From Palsa-506 sp963836355 (GTDB lineage: Bacteria; Actinomycetota; Actinomycetes; Streptosporangiales; Streptosporangiaceae), in the NCBI GenBank assembly GCA_963836355.1, contig CAWIJO010000029.1:186001-250000 (forward strand): a stretch of 64,000 bases of DNA, written 5' to 3'. The position numbers and the translations under genes are program-made. Every line of letters starts with the position of its first letter. Position 1 is the first letter of the stretch. The notes beneath the pieces were generated by a model. The model was not told where the DNA came from. It did not search any database and saw nothing but the letters and a program-made list of their open reading frames with translations. Below are positions 1-9,057 of the stretch, in pieces.

Positions 1-785
1 CGCGCTAACAGCATGTTCAGCTCGCGCGCCCGGGCGACGGCCTCAGTGCGGTTGGCCGCGCCGAGCTTGCCCAGGACATGGCCGACATGTTTCTTGACGG
101 TGTCGAGGGTGACCACGAGCTCGGCGGCGATGGCCTGATTCGACCGGCCCGCCGCCAGCATTTCCAGGACCTCGAGCTCGCGTCTGGTCAGCGGGTCGAC
201 GATGCCGGAAGGGACGGGATCGTGCGCTGGCCGTCCGGGGCCGAAGGCCCGCTGGAGCCGGGCCAGGTAGCCGAGCGGGACCTCGGCGGCTGCCCGGCCG
301 GTGCGCTGGGCCGCGATGAGCCGGCCGAGCAGCGCGGCCATCGGCGCGCCCTCGTCGGCGAAGACCCGCACGTAACCCTGCGGGCAGGCGAGCGCAAGCG
401 CCCCGGCGAGGGCCGTGACCGCGCATGCTTTATCGCCGCTGGCCGCCAGGGCCAGCGCCCTCAGCGCGCCAATCTCGATCAGGCTGCCGGTACGGTCCTG
501 GGCGACCGCCGCGGCGTGCAGCCGGTCCAGGCAGCGCCAGCACCTGCCCAGGCCGGTCCTGGGCGAGCAGCACCCGGGCCAGCACCAAGCGCCCGGGCTC
601 GCGCGCGTAGTCCGGCTCATCGTCCGGGCGAAGCCGTTGTCCTGCGCGAAACTGGCCGCGGCGGCCAGGTCACCTTGGGCCAGCAGCAGCCGGGCCCGCT
701 GGCCGGTCTCGCGCTACCCGGTGACGCTGGCCGCGATGGCGCGTTCGGCCTCGGTGAGCCGCCCGCGCGTAGCTATTCAGCCTGA
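1..785 (-). pseudogene. Decayed MalT-type LuxR regulator, C-terminal part
   Basis: Read on the minus strand, the stretch nearest the window edge encodes a clear LuxR helix-turn-helix (LTRRELEVLEMLAAGRSNQA..., then TLDTVKKHVGHVLGKLGAANR), preceded by GYVRVFADEGAPMAALLGRLI, the usual lead-in of large MalT-like ATPase regulators. Upstream, the tetratricopeptide-like region is recognisable only by changing frame: there is an in-frame TAG near 710, a one-base loss near 620 and a one-base gain near 533. The N-terminal ATPase half is missing and the homology stops next to an IS66 remnant. The 3' end runs off the window. Seen: HTH and frame breaks. Inferred: dead gene truncated by transposon activity. 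Confidence 0.7.
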
Positions 786-852
786 GTGAGCTGGGCATGC
801 TATCAGCGGGCGGGGATCGGCTGATGGTGATGAGTCGGTGCGGCGTAGGTAT

Positions 853-1719
853 TTAGCCGGGCCTGATGGCGCCGGGCAGCCAGGGTCCGTCGGTGAAGAG
901 CTGGGTGAGGGCGTCGAGCTGGTCGATGCCCCATTTCGCGGCGGCCGGCAGGTAGGACTGCACTACGGCGAAGTCGGCGAGTCCTTCGAGGGTGCGCCAG
1001 CAGCCGCCGGAGGTGCGCATCTGTACTTTGACGGGGCGGACGTCGCGTTCCGCCTGGTTGCTGGTGAATCCGACGGCGAGGTCGGTGGTGAATCTCAAGA
1101 TCATGTCCTGGTGGTCGCGGAACCGGCGGGCGAGCCGGAGGCCGTCTTTGCCGGCCCGGCCGCGGCGGTGCTGGTTGTCGGCAATGCCCTTGGCGACCGC
1201 GCCGCGATACCAGGCGCGGATCTCGGCGAGCGCGGTGTCATCAAGGCTGGGTTTCCCGGCGGCGCGGGCGGCGGTGGCCTTCGCGTTCGCGTGGATGAGC
1301 AGGCCGGCCATGGACCGTGCCCAGATCTGCCCGTCCGGGTCGAGCTCGTGGACGCCGCGCAGGTCGCGCAGGCCGTGGGCGCCGCACCAAGCGTGCAGGG
1401 CGTTGCTGAGATGGGCGTATCCGGCGTAGCCGTCGCGGACGATCGTGCCGGCGTAGCCGGGGAGGATGCCGCCGGCGTCGATGTCCTCAGCGGCCCGGCC
1501 GCCGGTGTGCATGGCGGTGAGGAACTCGGTGCAGGCGACGTGCACGTAATGCAGTTTCCCGGCCGTGCGGGCGGGGGTCTCGTCGGCGTAGAGCACCGTG
1601 GCGTCGCGGAGCAGCGCCCGGACCCGGTCCGTGAACGGACCCAGCCGGGCGGCGGCCTTGCCGCGGACCCCGGCCACGAACCCGGCCGAGACCTTCACCC
1701 CGGTGAGCGAGATGGGAAG
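853..1719 (-). pseudogene. IS66-family transposase, 5'-truncated
   Basis: The 280-residue minus-strand product matches the catalytic half of IS66-type DDE transposases (TnpC). It has LYADETPARTAGKLHYVHV around the first acidic residue, IVRDGYAGYAHL, the ALHAWCGAHGLRDL segment, and the C-terminal SNQAERDVRPVKVQMRTSGG block with the final glutamate. Full IS66 transposases are about 450-550 aa, so the N-terminal third (zinc-finger and HTH region) is absent. Homology fades near 1,720, where PISLTGVKVSAGF begins. No TnpA or TnpB partner is visible. It lies between a decayed LuxR gene and a group II intron, so it is a non-autonomous relic. Confidence 0.75.
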
Positions 1720-2558
1720 GTATACGCGAGAAACCGGCTTCGTTACGCCTCTTGATCCGTGACCAGCTCTAACCCGGTGGATTCGGGCTGGGTTGCGGCG
1801 CGTGCCCTGCCCGCTGCCTAGGGGCGGGGGAACTCCAGGCTGGGTCTTTCACGTCTGGGCCTGGAGGCCATGGTGAAGGTCTACGGCGTAGCCGTGGCGA
1901 TGCCGCAGGGGTAGAGCCGGGTGGTGCGACACGAAGTCGCAGGTGTTGAGTGGGCTAGCTATTGGAGGTTCGGCACATGTCGAAGGTGTAGCTCCGGGTC
2001 AGTGTCCGTGAGACCTGTTCCCGCCCCGGCATGCGCCGCTGGCAACGGCGGGGTGTGAAGCCCGGGGAAACGCCGGAGGCTTCCCCGTTCCGTCCGGGAG
2101 GCACGGGCTAGGGAAAGATCGGACGGGTCAATTGCGTGAATCTCCGTTGATGTCTCGTCACTGCCTCCCTCGCAGACGGGTTGGGTAGCGAGGGTGAAGG
2201 GCTGGCCGCTGGGAAGCGGCAGGCGCCGGACGGTTAAGCCCTGCCGGCCGGGAGGACACCGCCGCCCCGGGATAGAGGAGAGGCCCACCCCGATCGCGTC
2301 TTGCGCCTGCGGAACGTGGCAATCCCGTTGAGGTCCAGGCCGGTGTGGCCTGGTAGGCCGACCGTGAGGAGAGCTGAAGTCCTCAGCGGGCGAAGGATGA
2401 CGCAACAAGCCAAGGCCGGGATGCCGAAAGGCAACGGGAAGACCGGCACCGCTGGCCGCAGCCTCCTGCGGTGGTGCCGGGTAACCGCCCGGATACGGGC
2501 CCTGGTGGCCCGGCTCGAAAGAGCGCCCACGTGCGTCAGGTGAGCCTGCGAAGGCACG

Positions 2559-4397
2559 ATGACGACGGCACCAGAACCGAGGGACAAGTTGGACGCCACG
2601 ACGAGGCTGGCCGTGACCGAGGTCGCGGACGGGCGTGCCGTGGTGAACGGACCTGAGGGCGAGCTTCCTGGCTGGGACGGCGTGGATTGGCGCCAGGCCG
2701 AGGAGGACGTACGGCGGCTGCGGCAGCGCATCTTCGCGGCGTCGAGGGCAGGGGACCTGAAGAAGGTCCGTAATCTCCAGAAGTTGATGCTCCGCTCACG
2801 TGCCAGCGCGCTACTGAGCGTGCGGCGGGTGACGGAACTCAACGCCGGTCGCCTGACGGCGGGCGTCGATGGCAAGGTCGTGATGGGCTCCCAGCCGAAG
2901 GCCGAGTGGGCCAGCTGGGCCCAGAACCGCTCCCGGTCGTGGACGCCCAAGCCGGTCAGGCGCGTGTATGTGCCCAAGGCGAACGGAAAGCAGCGGCCCA
3001 TCGGTATCCCCGTGATCGGCGACAGGATTTTGCAGGCCCTGGCGTCGAGCGCGCTGGAACCTGAATGGGAGGCGCGGTTCGAGCCGAAGTCCTACGGCTT
3101 CCGGCCGGGCCGTGGCTGCCATGACGCGATCGAGGCCATCTTCAACACCGTGCACGGGCACAACCCGCAACGGCGGTGGATTCTCGACGCAGACTTGGCG
3201 GCGGCGTTCGACCGGCTTGATCATGGTCACATCCTCAGTCAGATCGGCACGTTTCCCGCCAGGGGGCTGGTCGAGCGGTGGCTGAAAGCGGGCGTGGTCG
3301 AGCAGGAATGGTTCACCCCGACCTGGGAGGGCTCACCCCAGGGCGGAGTGATCAGCCCCGGGCTGCTGAATGTGGCCTTGCACGGCATGGAGCAGGCTGC
3401 CGGGGTCCGCTACCGCACGTCCGGCGTCAACGCCGACCGGGTGGTGCCGGGCAGCCCTGTCCTGGTGAGGTACGCAGACGATCTTGTGGCGATGTGCGAG
3501 AGCCGCGAGCAGGCCGAGCAGGTCAAGGCGCGGCTGGCCGCGTGGCTGGCGCCCAGGGGGCTGGCCTTCAACGATGACAAGACGCGAATCGTCCGTCTCG
3601 AAGAAGGCTTTGAGTTCCTCGGGATGCATATCCGCCGGTATCGCAACGGGAAGCTGCTGATCAAACCGGGCAAGGCGGCTGTGCAGCGGTTCCGGAAACG
3701 GCTCACCGCAGAGATGAGGTCCCTCAGAGGGGCCAGCGCTCCGGCGGTGATCCGAAGGCTGAACCCCATTATCAGGGGCTGGTCAGCCTATTACCGGAGT
3801 GTGGTGTCCAAAAGGACGTTCACCCAGCTGGACACTCATATGTGGAAGCTGGCCATGAGCTGGGCCAGGCGTCGTCACCCGAATAAACGGGACCGGTGGG
3901 TCGTTGACCGGTACTTCGGCGCATTCCACAAGACCAGGCGGGACAGGTGGATCTTCGGCGATCGTGACAGCGGAGCCTTCCTCGCCAAGTTCGCCTGGAC
4001 ACAGATCATCCGACACCAGCAGGTCAAGGGCTGGGCATCACCCGATGACCCGGCGCTGGCCGAATACTGGGCCGGGCGGCGCCGCCGCCGCAAGCCCCCG
4101 CTGGACAGGTCCCGGCTGCGCCTGCTGCAGGCGCAGCACGGCCGTTGTCCGCTCTGCCGGGGATTGCTGCTGCACGCCGACCAGGAACCACAGACCCCGC
4201 AGGAATGGGAGATGTGGGTCAAGGTCACCCGCAAGGCGATGCGCAAGCGAGCAGTTATCGCGGATGCGGGAGACGGCACGTCGGGCGGTCACGCTGCGCT
4301 CCGCCTAATACACGCCTACTGCGCACGCCGGTACGAAGCCAGCGTCGCAAGGAAACCGGCAACTCTGCCTGCCATCAAGCCAATAGGGCTTGCTTGA
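2559..4397 (+). CDS. ltrA: Group II intron reverse transcriptase/maturase with HNH domain
   Basis: This 612-aa intron-encoded protein promotes splicing (maturase) and retrohoming. Reverse transcriptase motifs are visible in order: KQRPIGIPVIGDRILQ (about 147-162), SYGFRPGRGCHDAI (about 179), ILDADLAAAFDRLDH (about 208), the SPQGGVISP block, the catalytic VRYADDLVAMCE (YADD), and EGFEFLGMHIRR. A maturase X domain follows (INPIIRGWSAYYRSVV-like segment). The C-terminus has an HNH-type endonuclease with paired cysteines (CPLCRGLL) and LIHAYCARRYEA. All key motifs appear intact, so this may be an active intron. The ATG at 2559 lacks a strong ribosome site. Confidence 0.92.
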   Translation: MTTAPEPRDKLDATTRLAVTEVADGRAVVNGPEGELPGWDGVDWRQAEEDVRRLRQRIFAASRAGDLKKVRNLQKLMLRSRASALLSVRRVTELNAGRLTAGVDGKVVMGSQPKAEWASWAQNRSRSWTPKPVRRVYVPKANGKQRPIGIPVIGDRILQALASSALEPEWEARFEPKSYGFRPGRGCHDAIEAIFNTVHGHNPQRRWILDADLAAAFDRLDHGHILSQIGTFPARGLVERWLKAGVVEQEWFTPTWEGSPQGGVISPGLLNVALHGMEQAAGVRYRTSGVNADRVVPGSPVLVRYADDLVAMCESREQAEQVKARLAAWLAPRGLAFNDDKTRIVRLEEGFEFLGMHIRRYRNGKLLIKPGKAAVQRFRKRLTAEMRSLRGASAPAVIRRLNPIIRGWSAYYRSVVSKRTFTQLDTHMWKLAMSWARRRHPNKRDRWVVDRYFGAFHKTRRDRWIFGDRDSGAFLAKFAWTQIIRHQQVKGWASPDDPALAEYWAGRRRRRKPPLDRSRLRLLQAQHGRCPLCRGLLLHADQEPQTPQEWEMWVKVTRKAMRKRAVIADAGDGTSGGHAALRLIHAYCARRYEASVARKPATLPAIKPIGLA

Positions 4398-4471
4398 GCC
4401 GGATGAATGGAAACCATTCAAGTCCGGTTCTGAGGGGAGCGGGGCGCAGCAATGCGCCCCGCTTACCCGAC
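4396..4471 (+). ncRNA. Group II intron domains V and VI
   Basis: Domain V is a 35-nt hairpin: GAGCCGG at 4396 pairs with CCGGTTC ending 4430, closed by a GAAA-type loop within ATGG-AAA-CCAT. It begins inside the maturase stop codon. Domain VI follows as a GC stem (GGGGCGC...GCGCCCC, 4441-4460) with unpaired bases before the 3' terminus. Domain V holds the catalytic triad of the ribozyme, and its good pairing supports a functional intron. Confidence 0.75.
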
Positions 4472-4500
4472 CCTAACCCGTTGATCGGGCAGCAGTGAAC

Positions 4501-5045
4501 GTGGGGTGCGCCGGCCAGAAAGTGCAGATTCTGGGCGTTGGGGTGGCTTTGTTCAGCGCCATTTGCACGTTGTTAGCCGCTCTGATCACCGCAGGCTTTT
4601 TGTCGGCCGTGCTACTGCGCCCGGCGCATCATCATGTCAAGATTTCTTTCAGCCCCTAATCAATTATCTCTCCGCACCTGAGCCGCCTGGACAGCCGGCA
4701 CCTTTCCTAAAGATCCTTATAGGAGGCAACCGAGCAGGAGCTAATCCTTTCGTCCTGTTTGTATACTCAAACTATGTCAACAAGCAAGGTTCTGCGCTGG
4801 AAGGCTTAGCAGCACAGTATTTTAGCGACCGAATAGCCGCGGGGGGACAGCCGTTCGATATGCAAGCCACCGTCCCGATCAAGCTTTCAATCGGAGTACC
4901 CAATGGGCCGATTACCTTTACTAGCACCGACAATAATGGATTGATCGCGAAGTTCAGTACCCTGGAGTGTAGAGACAATGGCTTGCTCGTAGTTACTAGC
5001 GATTTCGGCCGATCTATCATTGTCGTGGACTTCGTTCGGGCCTAA
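4501..5045 (+). pseudogene. Hypothetical membrane-anchored protein, frame-broken, lower GC
   Basis: The first 45 codons from GTG 4501 encode a convincing membrane segment (QILGVGVALFSAICTLLAAL, then ITAGFLSAVLLRP) and stop just after HHHVKISFSP. Shifting frame at the TTTCTTTCAG run near 4650 continues as FQPLINYLSAPEPPGQPAPF to a stop at 5045, giving a globular tail with TVPIKLSIGVPNGPITF and SDFGRSIIVVDFVRA. The simplest reading is one gene, short N-terminal anchor plus extracytoplasmic domain, with a one-base indel. Its base composition is visibly richer in A and T than its neighbours, suggesting transfer. No family is recognised. Confidence 0.4.
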
Positions 5046-5243
5046 ACGATCCGTCGGGTTCGTACTGCTTTCGGGGCTAGGCGCCGATCCGCCCGGTACC
5101 AGTTGCCGCTGCGCGGCAACAAGGTTCTGCAGCTCCTCCACTGTGAGCCATTGCTTCGCGCGATGGATCATCCGGTGACAGTTCGAACCGCACTGGACAT
5201 CAACCGAGTTTAGCCAATGGGCACGTTCCCGCTGGCAGGCCGT

Positions 5244-5345
5244 TCATGCTCGGACCGGCCCCAGCCTGCGGGCGATCGCCCGGACCGCCAGCCCTTCAGC
5301 CCGATGCAGTCGGCGGATCTCCGCCCAGTGCTCCACCTTCAGCAC
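5244..5345 (-). pseudogene. IS21-type IstA transposase, N-terminal remnant
   Basis: From GTG 5345 the minus strand reads VLKVEHWAEIRRLHRAEG then LAVRAIARRLGPVRA before a TGA at 5244. This is the N-terminal helix-turn-helix of IS21-family IstA proteins, which normally continues as ...LSRNTVRRAL for about 400-500 residues. Only 33 codons remain and no IstB is visible. It is a relic marking an old insertion between the low-GC hypothetical gene and the esterase. Confidence 0.55.
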
Positions 5346-5708
5346 CCCTTGATCGTCAGGGGCGGGTCAATATTCACCCGGAACCAGAGGAGCTTTCAGG
5401 TGGAACCGACGGCCGACTTCGCGGCTAGCCGCAGCCGCTTAGGTCATGACGTTCGGGGCGGCCCGGGCAAAGTTGCCCGATGCATGAGGCGGCCGGTGGG
5501 GGCCGCTTTCGCGGCGCCGTCCAGCTGCTCGCGATAGTGAGCACGCAGTCCTCAGCGCGAACGAGTGTGGCCTGTCGCCGCCGCGCGATCGGTTGCCCCC
5601 AGGGCCGAAGGGCCGCCGGGCGGTCGCCTGTCTTTGCCGGGCCAGCGCCGAGGGAGGAGACTTTGTGGTGTGACGGGTCGAGGGTTACTTCGCAGGTTGC
5701 CTGCGCCG
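5346..5708 (+). other. Intergenic stretch, no gene recognised
   Basis: GC-rich spacer between the IstA relic and the esterase. Open frames exist on both strands but none has a recognisable motif. It should contain the esterase promoter, which I could not pinpoint. Confidence 0.3.
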
Positions 5709-6890
5709 ATGCGTGTGGCGTGGCCGGCGATGCTCGCCGTTATCGTCGCGTTAGGTGGTGTCGGCTGCGGCGGGGGCACGAAGGCCTGGCCGGGGATCGG
5801 GTCTGCGGGGGGTGTTGCGCAGCTGCGGATCGTGGCGACGACCGTGCTCTCGGCTCGGATGCGAGACCTTACCGTCGCCTCGCCCGCACTCGGCAGGACG
5901 GTGCGGGTCCGGTTGCTGCTTCCGGCGCGCTACCCGGCGCGGCCCGGCCGCCGCTGGCCGGTTCTTTACCTGCTGCATGGCTGTTGTGACAGCTATCAGA
6001 GCTGGACCCGGTCGACCGACGTCGAGGCGCTTACCGCGCACAGCGATGTGCTGGTGGTGATGCCCGATGGCGGAAAGGCGGGTTTTTACTCCGACTGGCT
6101 GACCGGACCGCGATGGGAAACGTTCCATCTGGTCGAACTGCGGCGGATCCTCCAGCGGGACTACCGGGCCAGCAAGGTCATGGCGATCGCTGGCGCATCG
6201 ATGGGCGGCCTGGGCGCCTTGGCCTACGCTGCCCGGCATCCCGGCCTGTTCCGCGCCGCTGCGTCCTTCAGCGGGATCGTCGACACGCGCCTGACCCCGC
6301 AGGAGTCGATGCGATACGCGGACCTGGTCCGCTCCCAGGGCGCGGACCCGGATCACCTGTGGGGCGACCCGCGCGAGGCCTCTGCTGTGTGGGCCGCGCA
6401 CAACCCGTATGACCTGGCGCCCAAACTGCGCGGCACGCTGCTGTTCCTGGCGGTCGGCAACGGACAGCCCGGACCGCTGGATCCTCCCGGTACGGCGGCC
6501 AGCACAATCGAATCGTCGCTCGCCGCGGAGAACGCTGCCCTCGCCCGGCGGTTGCGCGCGCTGAAGATCCCGGCACAGTTCGACTTCTACGGCCCGGGCA
6601 CGCACAACTGGCCGTACTGGCAACGCGATCTGCACCAGGCCTGGCCGCTGCTCCAGCACGCACTTGACACGGCTGAACACGCCAAGCGGCGATCACCGGC
6701 TCCGACGCCCAGCCGACCCTCCGCTGATGCTGCTGCATGGCGCCATGGGCGCGATCGAGAGCCGCTGGGGACGCTGCTGCCTACACCCGCCCAGACACGA
6801 CGCGTCGCCACCGGGTTGCAAGGCCCCGGTCACACTGGCAGCGCCGCCGAAGGCGCCCCGGGCCAGCGCACGACATCCACGTTGGCCTAG
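5709..6890 (+). CDS. Exported antigen-85-like esterase (alpha/beta hydrolase)
   Basis: A serine esterase of the Esterase D/antigen 85 family (PF00756), about 390 aa from ATG 5709. That start gives a classic export signal, MRVAWPAMLAVIVALGGVGC, with a cysteine that could be lipidated; the open frame reaches 5565 but the extra residues look non-coding. The hydrolase core shows RWPVLYLLHGCCDSYQSW (oxyanion region), the nucleophile elbow GASMGGLGALAYAARHPG, and a C-terminal GTHNWPYW with the likely catalytic His. After LLQHALDTAEHA the tail is low-complexity and may be read past the original end. It likely acts outside the cell on an acyl or carbohydrate ester; the substrate is unknown. Confidence 0.85.
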   Translation: MRVAWPAMLAVIVALGGVGCGGGTKAWPGIGSAGGVAQLRIVATTVLSARMRDLTVASPALGRTVRVRLLLPARYPARPGRRWPVLYLLHGCCDSYQSWTRSTDVEALTAHSDVLVVMPDGGKAGFYSDWLTGPRWETFHLVELRRILQRDYRASKVMAIAGASMGGLGALAYAARHPGLFRAAASFSGIVDTRLTPQESMRYADLVRSQGADPDHLWGDPREASAVWAAHNPYDLAPKLRGTLLFLAVGNGQPGPLDPPGTAASTIESSLAAENAALARRLRALKIPAQFDFYGPGTHNWPYWQRDLHQAWPLLQHALDTAEHAKRRSPAPTPSRPSADAAAWRHGRDREPLGTLLPTPAQTRRVATGLQGPGHTGSAAEGAPGQRTTSTLA

Positions 6891-7189
6891 GCACTGCTGG
6901 CGGGTCCGTCGTCCGGATGATCGACGATGGCGTGGATGACGCCGGTGCACCTGCCACGGTCCGCGGATGGGACATGATGCTGCGGCGACTTCAGGAGCAG
7001 GCAGCCTAGCTCTGAAAAAGGTAGCCAGCTGAGATGACTATCTGCGGTCCAGCTTGTCAGGGTTTTCGCCGGGTTCTCATCACCCGGCCGCTCGGTGGAA
7101 GGGAAAGAACTGGCCCCCTGCCGGGATGGCCGTTCACGTTCGTGCGTGCCGTTGCCGCCCGTGATCCATGGTCGCGTGCAGGCCAGGGA
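6891..7189. other. Intergenic stretch, no gene recognised
   Basis: Spacer between the esterase and a possible transporter relic. Short open frames on both strands lack any recognisable motif or ribosome site. Confidence 0.3.
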
Positions 7190-7400
7190 TCATGGGCACG
7201 AGCGGGGCTTTGGCTGGTTAGCTGCGGTAGCGGCCAGCTCAGGAGCGGCGTGACCCTCAGCGGTTCGACGGTAAGGCCAGTGCCGGTCGGTGGCCGCTCC
7301 CGATTCGACCCGGGCGGTGTCGACCACGTAGGCCGCTAGCACAAAGAGCGTGATGGCGATGACCTGCGGTACCTGGCGCTTGGCCCGGTAACTTGGCGGC
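7190..7400 (-). pseudogene. Possible cation-efflux (CDF-like) transporter fragment
   Basis: Minus-strand reading gives AKRQVPQVIAITLFVLAAYV followed by VDTARVESGAA, which resembles the membrane helix and linker of cation diffusion facilitator-type transporters. In a neighbouring frame LRVTPLLSWPLPQLT resembles the VMPLLSWAKRRTG segment that follows in such proteins. No full-length frame exists and the flanks are not recognisable. If correct this is a short decayed relic; the match is by eye only. Confidence 0.3.
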
Positions 7401-7665
7401 CCGCTGCCTAGCTCGGCGCAAGCGTGCCAGCCGGGCCGGAGTAGCGGATCTCGCCCGGCTCCGGCATTTGGTCGCGAACTCGGTTTGTCTCGTCCCATCG
7501 TCGTCGAAGTCGGCAGGGCGACATGCGTCTGCCGTGTCGTCAGGGCTGGCTGCGTTGCGGTTCGTGCCGCCAGGTGATGCTCTGTCCCGCCAACGAGCCG
7601 CCAACAAACGATCTTCGGAGCAAGTTACCGGAAAGATCAATGGGCTCGTGACCTGCGGTTTTGGG

Positions 7666-7739
7666 TGGAGCTGAGGGGATTTGAACCCCTGACCCCCTCG
7701 ATGCGAACGAGGTGCGCTACCGGACTGCGCTACAGCCCC
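7666..7739 (-). tRNA. tRNA-Ala (anticodon CGC)
   Basis: The minus strand folds as a full cloverleaf: acceptor GGGGCTG pairs with CAGCTCC, D arm with AGCGCAGTCCGGTAGCGC, anticodon stem CCTCG/CGAGG around loop TTCGCAT (anticodon CGC, reads GCG), and T arm AGGGG-TTCAAAT-CCCCT. The G3:U70 pair, the alanine identity element, is present, and the discriminator base is A. CCA is not encoded. Confidence 0.96.
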
Positions 7740-7899
7740 AAGACCGGCAGCCAGCGTAGCAAACATCCGCACCAGCGCGGCCCGTCGGCGCGGCGCCGGG
7801 CTATCGGGCCCTGGGCGCGGCCGTCAGCAGATCATCCTGAAACCCGCGAACCACCAGACCGAGAGCATCCGGCCAGCGTGTCCATCGCCGACCGCGGTG

Positions 7900-8832
7900 T
7901 CAATCACCCACCGCGCGCACTGCCGCATCTGCGTACTGATCGTAGAGCTGATCGCCGACCCGGGCCGAGATATCGATGATCTTGGCGGTGCGTTCCGGTA
8001 CGGCGGTGACCTTGACCTCACGGGCCGTACGCTGCCGCGCTGCCAGCCGAGCCAGGAGCGCGGCATGGGCTGCGTCAGCCGCGGCGCGGCGCTCCGTCGC
8101 CTCGGCGTCCGCCCGGGCGGCCTCGTGCAGCAGCAGCGTAAGGATCCCGAGCATCCCGACGGGCGGGACGATCATCCATGCTGGCGCTAGGCGCTCGGCC
8201 ACCAGTGCCACCATGACCACTGTCAGCGTCACGAGCATGGTGAGCATCCGCCGCCGTGCCTGCAGCGCCGCCGCCCGCGTGACGGCCGGACGCGGCCGAT
8301 CTTGCCGTCGTAGCGGGTGCCAGCCAGGTCCCTCGGACCACAGCGGCCGCCCCCGCAGGGTAAGTGACGACTCGGTCTCGCCGTCATCGGAGGAGCCCGC
8401 ATCAGCCCTGGCGCTGCCGCGATCGTCATGCACGGCATCGAATTCCACGGCCGACTCGTACTCGACAGCCGTCTCGTACTCGGTCACCGAAGTGACCGAG
8501 CGTACTTCGCCGTACTCGAAAGCCGCGTCGTACTCGAAAGCCACGCCATGCTCGACGCTCACGCCGTGCTCACGCGCCATGCCGTCGGCCTGCACAGCGT
8601 CGGCCGCGGATACGCCAGCCGCCGAGTGCGTCGTGCCGTCGGCATGCGCGCCGCCGTCCGAATGCGCAGCATGCGCAGCGCCGTCCGCGGCTGATCCGGA
8701 AGCCGTCCCGGAGCCGTCCCCGGGCAGGCCGTCGGCCACGCCGGACCCGTCGTGCGAACGGCGCAGCAGCAGGGGCACCAGGATCACGGCCCAGATCGCC
8801 ACGATCGCCAAGTAGAGGATCGCGCTACTCAC
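7900..8832 (-). CDS. sepX: SepX/GlpR-type divisome membrane protein
   Basis: A 310-aa single-pass membrane protein. The GTG at 8832 is chosen because GGGAGG lies just upstream and the product then starts VSSAILYLAIVAIWAVILVP, the N-terminal helix conserved in SepX/GlpR proteins. A long acidic, low-complexity linker follows with repeated EYETAVEYESAVEF-like stretches (about residues 90-150), then ALQARRRMLTMLVTLTVVMV, a second hydrophobic segment, and a charged C-terminal tail. SepX supports septation in Streptomyces, and in corynebacteria the orthologue binds the gephyrin-like Glp. The matching partner gene moeA/glp is in the same gene string, which supports the call. Confidence 0.8.
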   Translation of the reverse strand: MSSAILYLAIVAIWAVILVPLLLRRSHDGSGVADGLPGDGSGTASGSAADGAAHAAHSDGGAHADGTTHSAAGVSAADAVQADGMAREHGVSVEHGVAFEYDAAFEYGEVRSVTSVTEYETAVEYESAVEFDAVHDDRGSARADAGSSDDGETESSLTLRGRPLWSEGPGWHPLRRQDRPRPAVTRAAALQARRRMLTMLVTLTVVMVALVAERLAPAWMIVPPVGMLGILTLLLHEAARADAEATERRAAADAAHAALLARLAARQRTAREVKVTAVPERTAKIIDISARVGDQLYDQYADAAVRAVGD

Positions 8833-9057
8833 AGTGCCTCCCGGCAGCGCCAGAATGCGCCAGGACGCGAGCCAGTGATGGCACGCCAGCATCGGTCCGG
8901 CAGGCTTTTCCCTGCGGGCAAGCGGGCGACACGAACGTGCTCACGTCACGCACGGTAGGGCCAGCTGCCTGTACTGGCGAGCATTGACCCCGGTGTGTCG
9001 CCAGATCGCCTCGGCCAGCCCGGCGATAAAGACCGCCGGATCCGCGCCGGGTAAGCC

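Larger units (their letters stand above)
1924..4471 (+). mobile_element. Group II intron with encoded reverse transcriptase
   Basis: A candidate 5' end is GTGCG at 1924-1928 (bacterial group II introns start GUGYG). About 630 bases of structured non-coding sequence follow, then the intron-encoded protein (2559-4397), then a domain V hairpin (4396-4430) and a domain VI-like stem ending ...TTACCCGAC at about 4471. The 3' side is well supported. The 5' end is inferred from the consensus only and could lie elsewhere within about 200 bases upstream. The intron sits downstream of an IS66 relic and directly before a low-GC broken gene, with no obvious interrupted housekeeping gene. Confidence 0.75.

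Noticed and set aside
838..1755. Plus-strand 305-aa protein
   Set aside because: It is the antisense of the IS66 transposase and has no motif of its own.
2234..3001. Minus-strand 255-aa protein inside the intron
   Set aside because: It overlaps the reverse transcriptase motifs on the other strand and resembles no family.
4887..5171. Minus-strand 94-aa protein (MIHRAKQWLTVEELQ...)
   Set aside because: The first part (VQCGSNCHRMIH) vaguely recalls an HNH element continuing from the IstA relic's frame, but the second half is antisense to the low-GC gene; support is too weak to annotate.
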